Source: Meconema thalassinum (Eukaryota; Arthropoda; Insecta; Orthoptera; Tettigoniidae). Taken from it: 64,000 nt of DNA. Positions 55,741 through 64,000 of the stretch are shown here, one piece after another. Numbering within the stretch: the stretch's first letter is position 1; each line of letters starts with the position of its first letter. Under the pieces are notes generated by a model. The model had not been told where the DNA came from. It made no database searches and worked only from the letters and a program-made list of their open reading frames with translations. The position numbers were made by a program, and so were the translations under genes. The stretch is taken from contig OX336388.2 of NCBI GenBank assembly GCA_946902985.2, positions 1,695,793,978 to 1,695,857,977 on the forward strand. Direction: 5' to 3'.

Positions 55741-58470
55741 CGATACTAATTATGACAGGTAACAGTAACTTCGATACTAATTATGACAAGTAACTGTAAC
55801 TTCCATACTAATTATGACAGGTAACAATAACTTCGATACTAATTATGACAGGAAAGTGTAACTTCGTTACTAATTATGACAAGTAACTGTAATTTCGATA
55901 CAAATTATGACAGGTAACTGTAACTTCGTTACTAATTATGACAAGTAACAGTACCTTCGATGCTAATTATGACAAGTAACTGTAACTTCGATACTAATTA
56001 TGACAAGGAACGGTAATTTCGATACAAATTATGGCAGGTAACTGTAACTTCGTTACTAATTATGACAAGTAACTGTAATTTCGATACAAATTTTGGCAGG
56101 TAACTGTAACTTCGATACTAATTATGTCAGGTAACAGTAACTTCGACACTAATTATGACAAGTAACTGTAACTTCGATACTAATTATGACAGGTAACTGT
56201 AACTTCGATACTAATTATGACAAGAAACTCTAACTTCGTTACTAATTATGACAAGTAACTGTAATTTCGATACAAATTTTGGCAGGTAACTGTAACTTCA
56301 ATACTAATTAAGACAGGTAACAGTAACTTCGATACTAATTATGACAGGTAACTGTAACTTCGTTACTAATTATGACAAGTAACTTTAATTTCGATACAAT
56401 TTATGGCAGGTAACTGTAACTTCGTTACTAATTATGACAAGTCCCGGTAATTTCGATACAAATTATGGCAGGTATCTGTAACTTCCATACTAATTATGAC
56501 AGGTAACAGTAACTTCGATACTAATTATGACAAGTAACAGTAACTTCGATACTAATTATGACAAGAAACTGTAATTTCGAAACTAATTATGACAGGTAAC
56601 TGTAACATCGTTACTAATTATGACAAGTAACTGTAATTTCGATAAAAATTATGGCAGGTAACTGTAACTTCGATACTAATTATGATAGGTAACAGTATCT
56701 TCGATACTAATTATGACAAGTAACTATAACTTCGATACAAATTGAGACAGGTTACTGTAACATCGATACTAATTATGACAAGAAACTCTAACTTCGTTAC
56801 TAAATATGACAAGTAACAGTAATTTTGATAAAAAATTATGGTAGGTAACTGTAACTTCAATACTAATTATGACAGGTAACAGTAACTTCGATACTAATTA
56901 TGAAAAGTAACTGTAACTTCGATACTAATTATAATATGTAACTGTAACTTCGATACTAATTATTACAGGTAATTGTAACTTCGTTACTAATTATGACAAG
57001 TAACTGTAATTTCGTTACAAATTATGGCAGGTAATTGTAATTTCGATACTAATTGAAACAGGTAACAGTAACTTCGATACTAATTATGACAAGTAACAGT
57101 AACTTCGATACTAATTATGACAAGTAACTGTAACTTCGATACTAATTATGACAGGTAACTGTAACTTCGTGACTAATTATGACTAGTAACTGTAATTTCG
57201 ATACAAATTATGGCAGGTAACTATAACTTCGATACTAATTATGACAGGTAACTGTAACTTCGATACTAATTATGACAAGGAACTGTAATTTCGATACAAA
57301 TTATGGCAGGTAACTGTAACTTCGTTACTAATTATGACAAGTAACTGTAATTTCGATACAAATATTGACAGGTAACTGTAACTTCGATACTAATTATGTC
57401 AGTTATCAGTAACTTCGATACTAATTATGACAAGTAACTGTAACTTCGTTACTAATTATGACAGGTAACTGTAACTTCGTGACTAATTATGACAAGTAAC
57501 TGTAATTTCGATACAAATTATGGCAGGTAACTGTAACTTCGATACTAATTATGACAGGTAACAGTAACTTCGATACTAATTATGACAAGTAACTATAACT
57601 TCGATACAAGTTATGACAGGTAACTGTAACTTCGATACTAATTATGACAAGAAACTCTAACTTCGTTACTAATTATGACAAGTAACTGTAATTTAGATAA
57701 AAAATTATGGTGGGTAACTGTAATTTCAACACTAATTATGACAGATAACAGTAACTTCGATACTAATTATGACAGGTAACTGTAACTTCGTTACTAATTA
57801 TAACAAGTAACTTTAATTTCGATACAAATTATGGCAGGTAACTGTAACTTCGGTACTAATTATGACAAGTCCCTGTAATTTCGATACAAATTATGACAGG
57901 TAACAGTAACTTCGATACTAATTATGACAGGAAAGTGTAACTTCGTTACTAATTATGACAAGTAACTGTAATTTCGATACAAATTATGACAGGTAACTGT
58001 AACTTAGTTACCAATTATGACATGTAACAGTACCTTCGATGCTAATTATGACAGGAAACTGTAACTTCGATACTAATTATGACAAGTAACTGTAACTTCG
58101 ATACTAATTATGACAGGTAACTGTAACTTCGTGACTAATTATGACAAGTAACTGTAATTTCGATACAAATTATGGCAGGTAACTGTAACTTCGATACTAG
58201 TTATGACAGGTAACTGTAACTTCGATACTAATTATGACAAGTAACTGCAATTTCGATACAAATTATGGCAGGTAACAGTAACTTCGATACTAATTATGAC
58301 AGGTAACAGTAACTTCGATACTAATTATGACAAGTAACAGTAACTTCGATACTAATTATGACAAGAAACTGTAATTTCGAAACTAATTATGACAGGTAAC
58401 TGTAACATCGTTACTAATTATGACAAGTAACTGCAATTTCGATACAAATTATGGCAGGTAACTGTAACTT
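55741..58470 (+). repeat. Beta block, first unit of a near-perfect 2,730-bp tandem duplication
   Basis: Every landmark recurs 2,730 bp downstream: TTCCATAC 55801/58531, GTCCCGG 56441/59171, ATGATAGG near 56684/59414, GACTAGTAAC near 57181/59911, AGTTATCAG near 57412/60142 and AACTTAGTTACC near 58004/60734. I saw no difference in any stretch compared. The left edge is sharp: bases 55731-55740 differ from 58461-58470. It is colinear with beta at 6989-9736 and 16907-19750, apart from steps of one monomer. Confidence 0.9.
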
Positions 58471-61200
58471 CGATACTAATTATGACAGGTAACAGTAACT
58501 TCGATACTAATTATGACAAGTAACTGTAACTTCCATACTAATTATGACAGGTAACAATAACTTCGATACTAATTATGACAGGAAAGTGTAACTTCGTTAC
58601 TAATTATGACAAGTAACTGTAATTTCGATACAAATTATGACAGGTAACTGTAACTTCGTTACTAATTATGACAAGTAACAGTACCTTCGATGCTAATTAT
58701 GACAAGTAACTGTAACTTCGATACTAATTATGACAAGGAACGGTAATTTCGATACAAATTATGGCAGGTAACTGTAACTTCGTTACTAATTATGACAAGT
58801 AACTGTAATTTCGATACAAATTTTGGCAGGTAACTGTAACTTCGATACTAATTATGTCAGGTAACAGTAACTTCGACACTAATTATGACAAGTAACTGTA
58901 ACTTCGATACTAATTATGACAGGTAACTGTAACTTCGATACTAATTATGACAAGAAACTCTAACTTCGTTACTAATTATGACAAGTAACTGTAATTTCGA
59001 TACAAATTTTGGCAGGTAACTGTAACTTCAATACTAATTAAGACAGGTAACAGTAACTTCGATACTAATTATGACAGGTAACTGTAACTTCGTTACTAAT
59101 TATGACAAGTAACTTTAATTTCGATACAATTTATGGCAGGTAACTGTAACTTCGTTACTAATTATGACAAGTCCCGGTAATTTCGATACAAATTATGGCA
59201 GGTATCTGTAACTTCCATACTAATTATGACAGGTAACAGTAACTTCGATACTAATTATGACAAGTAACAGTAACTTCGATACTAATTATGACAAGAAACT
59301 GTAATTTCGAAACTAATTATGACAGGTAACTGTAACATCGTTACTAATTATGACAAGTAACTGTAATTTCGATAAAAATTATGGCAGGTAACTGTAACTT
59401 CGATACTAATTATGATAGGTAACAGTATCTTCGATACTAATTATGACAAGTAACTATAACTTCGATACAAATTGAGACAGGTTACTGTAACATCGATACT
59501 AATTATGACAAGAAACTCTAACTTCGTTACTAAATATGACAAGTAACAGTAATTTTGATAAAAAATTATGGTAGGTAACTGTAACTTCAATACTAATTAT
59601 GACAGGTAACAGTAACTTCGATACTAATTATGAAAAGTAACTGTAACTTCGATACTAATTATAATATGTAACTGTAACTTCGATACTAATTATTACAGGT
59701 AATTGTAACTTCGTTACTAATTATGACAAGTAACTGTAATTTCGTTACAAATTATGGCAGGTAATTGTAATTTCGATACTAATTGAAACAGGTAACAGTA
59801 ACTTCGATACTAATTATGACAAGTAACAGTAACTTCGATACTAATTATGACAAGTAACTGTAACTTCGATACTAATTATGACAGGTAACTGTAACTTCGT
59901 GACTAATTATGACTAGTAACTGTAATTTCGATACAAATTATGGCAGGTAACTATAACTTCGATACTAATTATGACAGGTAACTGTAACTTCGATACTAAT
60001 TATGACAAGGAACTGTAATTTCGATACAAATTATGGCAGGTAACTGTAACTTCGTTACTAATTATGACAAGTAACTGTAATTTCGATACAAATATTGACA
60101 GGTAACTGTAACTTCGATACTAATTATGTCAGTTATCAGTAACTTCGATACTAATTATGACAAGTAACTGTAACTTCGTTACTAATTATGACAGGTAACT
60201 GTAACTTCGTGACTAATTATGACAAGTAACTGTAATTTCGATACAAATTATGGCAGGTAACTGTAACTTCGATACTAATTATGACAGGTAACAGTAACTT
60301 CGATACTAATTATGACAAGTAACTATAACTTCGATACAAGTTATGACAGGTAACTGTAACTTCGATACTAATTATGACAAGAAACTCTAACTTCGTTACT
60401 AATTATGACAAGTAACTGTAATTTAGATAAAAAATTATGGTGGGTAACTGTAATTTCAACACTAATTATGACAGATAACAGTAACTTCGATACTAATTAT
60501 GACAGGTAACTGTAACTTCGTTACTAATTATAACAAGTAACTTTAATTTCGATACAAATTATGGCAGGTAACTGTAACTTCGGTACTAATTATGACAAGT
60601 CCCTGTAATTTCGATACAAATTATGACAGGTAACAGTAACTTCGATACTAATTATGACAGGAAAGTGTAACTTCGTTACTAATTATGACAAGTAACTGTA
60701 ATTTCGATACAAATTATGACAGGTAACTGTAACTTAGTTACCAATTATGACATGTAACAGTACCTTCGATGCTAATTATGACAGGAAACTGTAACTTCGA
60801 TACTAATTATGACAAGTAACTGTAACTTCGATACTAATTATGACAGGTAACTGTAACTTCGTGACTAATTATGACAAGTAACTGTAATTTCGATACAAAT
60901 TATGGCAGGTAACTGTAACTTCGATACTAGTTATGACAGGTAACTGTAACTTCGATACTAATTATGACAAGTAACTGCAATTTCGATACAAATTATGGCA
61001 GGTAACAGTAACTTCGATACTAATTATGACAGGTAACAGTAACTTCGATACTAATTATGACAAGTAACAGTAACTTCGATACTAATTATGACAAGAAACT
61101 GTAATTTCGAAACTAATTATGACAGGTAACTGTAACATCGTTACTAATTATGACAAGTAACTGCAATTTCGATACAAATTATGGCAGGTAACTGTAACTT
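58471..61200 (+). repeat. Beta block, second unit of the 2,730-bp tandem duplication
   Basis: This is the second unit of the duplication. Similarity continues past its end into a partial third unit, 61201-61528, with one difference noticed (ATTCTGG at 61488 where the first repeat has ATTATGG). It then leaves beta at an AATTATGACAGG monomer. The unit is 88 x 31 + 2 bp; the surplus reflects 33-bp and shortened variants. Confidence 0.9.
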
Positions 61201-61528
61201 CGATACTAATTATGACAGGTAACAGTAACTTCGATACTAATTATGACAAGTAACTGTAACTTCCATACTAATTATGACAGGTAACAATAACTTCGATACT
61301 AATTATGACAGGAAAGTGTAACTTCGTTACTAATTATGACAAGTAACTGTAATTTCGATACAAATTATGACAGGTAACTGTAACTTCGTTACTAATTATG
61401 ACAAGTAACAGTACCTTCGATGCTAATTATGACAAGTAACTGTAACTTCGATACTAATTATGACAAGGAACGGTAATTTCGATACAAATTCTGGCAGGTA
61501 ACTGTAACTTCGTTACTAATTATGACAG
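61201..61528 (+). repeat. Partial third beta unit
   Basis: It repeats the first roughly 328 bp of the 2,730-bp unit (TTCCATAC at 61261, GGAACGGTAATTTCG near 61469). It ends where CGTTACTAATTATGAC is followed by AGGTAACTG instead of AAGTAACTG. Such an overlap is expected when a tandem duplication forms by unequal exchange or amplification. Confidence 0.82.
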
Positions 61529-61889
61529 GTAACTGTAACTTCGATACTAATTATGACAAGTAACTGTAACTTCGATACTAATTATGACAGGTAACTGTAA
61601 CTTCGATACTAATTATGACAAGAAACTCTAACTTCGTTACTAATTATGACAAGTAACTGTAATTTAGATAAAAAATTATGGTGGGTAACTCTAACTTCAA
61701 TACTAATTATGACAGATAACAGTAACTTCGATACTAATTATGACAGGTAACTGTAACTTCGTTACTAATTATGACAAGTAACTTTAATTTCGATACAAAT
61801 TATGGCAGGTAACTGTAACTTCGTTACTAATTATGACAAGTCCCATTAATTTCGATACAAATTATGGCAGGTATCTGTAACTTCCATAT

Positions 61890-63780
61890 TAATTATGACA
61901 GGTAACAGTAACTTCGATACTAATTATGACAGGAAAGTATAACATCGTTACTAATTATGACAAGTAACTGTAATTTCGATACAAATTATGACAGGTAACT
62001 GTAACTTCGTTACTTATTATGACAAGTAACAGTACCTTCGATGCTAATTATGACAGGAAACTGTTACTTCGATACTAATTATGACAAGTAACTGTAACTT
62101 CGATACTAATGATGACAGGTAACTGTAACTACGTTACTACTTATGACAAGTAACTGTAATTTCGATACAAATTATGGCAGGTAACTGTAACTTCTATACT
62201 AATTATGACAGGTAACAGTAACTTCGATACTAATTATGACAAGTAACAGTAACTTCGATACTTATTATGACAAGAAACTGTAATTTCGAAACTAATTATG
62301 ACAGGTAACTGTAACTTCGTTACTAATTATGACAAGTAACTGTAATATCGATACAAATTATGGCAGGTAACTGTAACTTCGATACTAATTATGACAGGTA
62401 ACAATAACTTCGATACTAATTATGACAAGTAACTGTAACTTCGATACTAATTATGACAGGTAATTGTTACTTCGATATTAATAATGACAATTAACTCTAA
62501 CTTCGTTACTAATTAGGACAAGTAACTGTAATTTTCATAAAAAAATTATGGCAGGTAACTGTAACTTCGATACTAGTTATGACAGGTAAGAGTAACTTCG
62601 ATACTAATTATGACAAGTAACTGTAACTTCGATACTAATTATGACAGGTAACTGTAACATCGTTACTAATTATAACAAGTAACTGTAATTTCGATACAAT
62701 TTATGGCAGGTAATTGTAATTTCGATACTAATTATGACAGGTAACAGTACCTTCGATGCTAATTATGACAGGAAACTGTTACTTCGATACTAATTATGAC
62801 AAGTAACTGTAACTTCGATAATAATGATGACAGGTAACTGTAACTTCGTTACTAATTATGACAAGTAACAGTACCTTCGATGCTAATTATGACAGGTAAC
62901 TTTAACTTCGAAACTAATTATGACAAGTAACTGTAATTTCGATACAAATTATGGCAGGTAACTCTAACATCGATACTAATTATGACAGGTAACAGTATCT
63001 TCGATACTAATTATGACAAGTAAATATAACTTCGATACAAATTATGACAGGTAACTGTAACTTCGATACTAATTATGACAAGAAACTCTAACTTCGTTAC
63101 TAATTATGACAAGTAACTGTAATTATGATAAAAATTATGGTGGGTAAATGTAACTTCAATACTAATTATGACAGGTCACAGTAACTTCGATACTTATTAT
63201 GACAGGTAACTGTAACTTCGTTACTAATTATGACAAGTAACTTTAATTTCGATACAAATTATGGCAGGTAACTGTAACTTCGTTACCAATTATGACAAGT
63301 CCCTTTAATTTCGATACAAATTATGGCAGGTAACTGCAACTTCCATACTAATTATGACAGGTAACAATAACTTCGATACTAATTATGACTGGAAAGTGTA
63401 ACTTCGTTACTAATTATGCCAAGTAACTGTAATTTCGATACAAATTATGACAGGTAACTGTAACTTCGTTACTAATTATGACAAGTAACAGTACCTTCGA
63501 TGCTAATTATGACAGGTAACTTTAACTTCGAAACTAATTATGACAAGGAACTGTAATTTCGATACAAATTATGGCAGGTAACTGTAACTTAGTTACTAAT
63601 TATGACAAGTAACTGTAATTTCGATACAAAATTTGGCAGGTAACTGTAACTTCGATACTAATTATGTCAGGTAACAGTAACTTCGATACTAATTATGACA
63701 AGTAACTGTAACTTCGATACTAATTAAGACAGGTAACTGTAACTTCGATACTAATTATGACAAGATACTCTAACTTCGTT
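61890..63780 (+). repeat. Gamma copy 4, rearranged
   Basis: Gamma marks reappear in order: GGAAAGTATAACATCG (61931), CAGTACC, AATGATGACAGG, TTCTATAC, the CAATTAACTC / A-tract pair, GGTCACAG, GTACC and TTAGTTAC. Against copy 2 several monomers are missing, and near 63776 a CAAGATACTC monomer joins directly to CGTTACTTATT. In copy 2 those two points are about 373 bp apart, so about twelve monomers are lost at this junction. Confidence 0.78.
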
Positions 63781-64000
63781 ACTTATTATGACAAGTAATA
63801 GTATCTTCGATGCTAATTATGACAGGAAACTGTTACTTGGATACTAATTATGACAAGTATCTGTAACATCGATACTAATGATGACAGGTAACTGTAACTA
63901 CGTTACTACTTATGACAAGTAACTGTAATTTTGATACAAATTATGGCAGGTAACTGTAACTTCGATACTAATTTTGACAGGTAACAGTAACTTCGATACA
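63781..64000 (+). repeat. Gamma sequence continuing past the window edge
   Basis: After the deletion junction the order of monomers (AGTAATAGTATC, GGAAACTGTTACTTGG, AATGATGACAGG, TACGTTACTACTT, ATTTTGACAGG) is that of gamma near 26640-26840. The array is still in register at the last base, so its right end is not in the window. Confidence 0.85.

Larger units (their letters stand above)
1..64000 (+). repeat. Satellite DNA array, 31-bp monomer, about 2,060 tandem copies
   Basis: Every line reads as contiguous head-to-tail copies of one 31-bp monomer with no spacer. The monomer consists of a GGTAACTGTAAC doublet, then TTCGATAC, then TAATTATGACA; a clear example lies at 743-773. Its composition is 11 A, 10 T, 5 G and 5 C. 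All copies point the same way; I saw no stretch reading as the reverse complement. Nearly all variation is base substitution, with 33-bp and rare 25- or 17-bp variants. The array is cut by both window edges. It does not code: the standard monomer holds TAA at its bases 3, 9 and 21 and TGA at base 27 (counting from GG), all in one phase. Because 31 is not divisible by 3, each forward frame meets this stop cluster once every three monomers, leaving about 22 codons between stops. No gene, RNA gene or mobile element interrupts it. Family name and host are not recognised. Confidence 0.98.

Noticed and set aside
1..64000. CRISPR array (regular repeats of about 31 bp)
   Set aside because: The repeats abut one another with no unique spacers, there are about 2,000 of them, and no cas-like gene is present.
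1..64000. Coding region for a repetitive protein
   Set aside because: 31 is not a multiple of 3, and the monomer holds TAA, TAA, TAA and TGA in one phase. Each forward frame is therefore closed about every 93 bp, and the reverse strand has TAA and TAG in two phases. Longer frames in variant monomers show no consistent reading.
1..64000. Telomeric or subtelomeric simple repeat
   Set aside because: The unit is 31 bp with balanced G and C on the strand and no G-run; no known telomere hexamer or heptamer occurs in tandem.
1..64000. TAATTA as a homeodomain site and TAACTG as a Myb-type site in each monomer
   Set aside because: Both cores are short and expected in AT-rich DNA. Their abundance follows from the tandem repeat, and nothing else supports a regulatory role.
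1..64000. Inverted repeats or an array orientation switch
   Set aside because: Apparent GTTAC motifs are single substitutions of GATAC or GTAAC within direct-orientation monomers; no run reading as the reverse complement was found.
1..64000. An encoded new biological system such as a defence, toxin or biosynthetic locus
   Set aside because: There is no protein or structured RNA signal anywhere in the window; all sequence is accounted for by satellite monomers.

Overview
The window is one uninterrupted, gene-free satellite DNA array. From the first base to the last it is a head-to-tail run of an AT-rich monomer of about 31 bp (about 68% A+T, roughly 2,060 copies), all in one orientation. I found no inverted segment, transposon, RNA gene, credible coding region or unique spacer. 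The array runs off both window ends, so it is longer than 64 kb. Tens of kilobases of nested satellite point to a eukaryotic chromosome, probably centromeric, pericentromeric or other constitutive heterochromatin. The sequence does not reveal the species. The CpG in each monomer (TTCGAT) is mostly intact, so CpG decay has been weak or homogenisation has outpaced it.

The array is hierarchical. Level 1 is the 31-bp monomer, which carries an internal hexamer doublet (GGTAACTGTAAC). Level 2 is a unit of usually 5 or 6 monomers (155-186 bp). It is marked by a C-type monomer (AATTTCG, ACAAATTATGG), commonly preceded by a monomer with GTTAC in place of GATAC. Level 3 is a set of kilobase higher-order repeats (HORs): alpha (about 3.57 kb, 115 monomers), beta (about 2.73-2.75 kb) and gamma (about 3.85-3.97 kb). 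Level 4 is a repeat of about 9.5-9.7 kb containing gamma- and beta-like parts.

Layout: 1-19.75 kb holds four alpha copies (1-4691, 4692-11009, 11010-14578, 14579 onward). Copy 3 is the compact form. Copy 1 carries a 1,183-bp internal duplication, copy 2 a 2,748-bp beta insertion, and copy 4 runs into beta. From 19.8 to about 47.8 kb lies the gamma domain: gamma units from 20.2, 24.1 and 33.6 kb, the 9.5-9.7 kb repeat (23.9-31.5 against 33.4-41.0 kb), a 6.2-6.3 kb-spaced repeat (36.1-39.6 against 42.4-45.8 kb) and local tandem duplications of 651, 837, 1,450 and about 624 bp. From 47.8 to 64 kb is a mosaic: alpha fragments, a 1,864-bp duplication, a 2,730-bp tandem duplication that looks identical wherever compared (55741-61200), and a deleted gamma copy up to the end.

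No gene system is encoded. What is of interest is how the array evolves. Copies of a block differ mainly by whole numbers of monomers (1, 2, 4, 5, 6, 7, 10, 12, 21 or 27), and a five-monomer step (155 bp) recurs in three independent comparisons. One extra monomer is a visible chimera of its neighbours. The period is close to three helical turns, the second level is nucleosome-sized, and a short dyad (GTAAC-TTC-GTTAC) recurs about once per second-level unit. These are features that a centromere-type satellite could use, but that role is inference. Coordinates of block edges come from comparing landmark monomers by eye. Spacings between exact landmarks are good to about 1-2 bp; outer edges are good to about one monomer.
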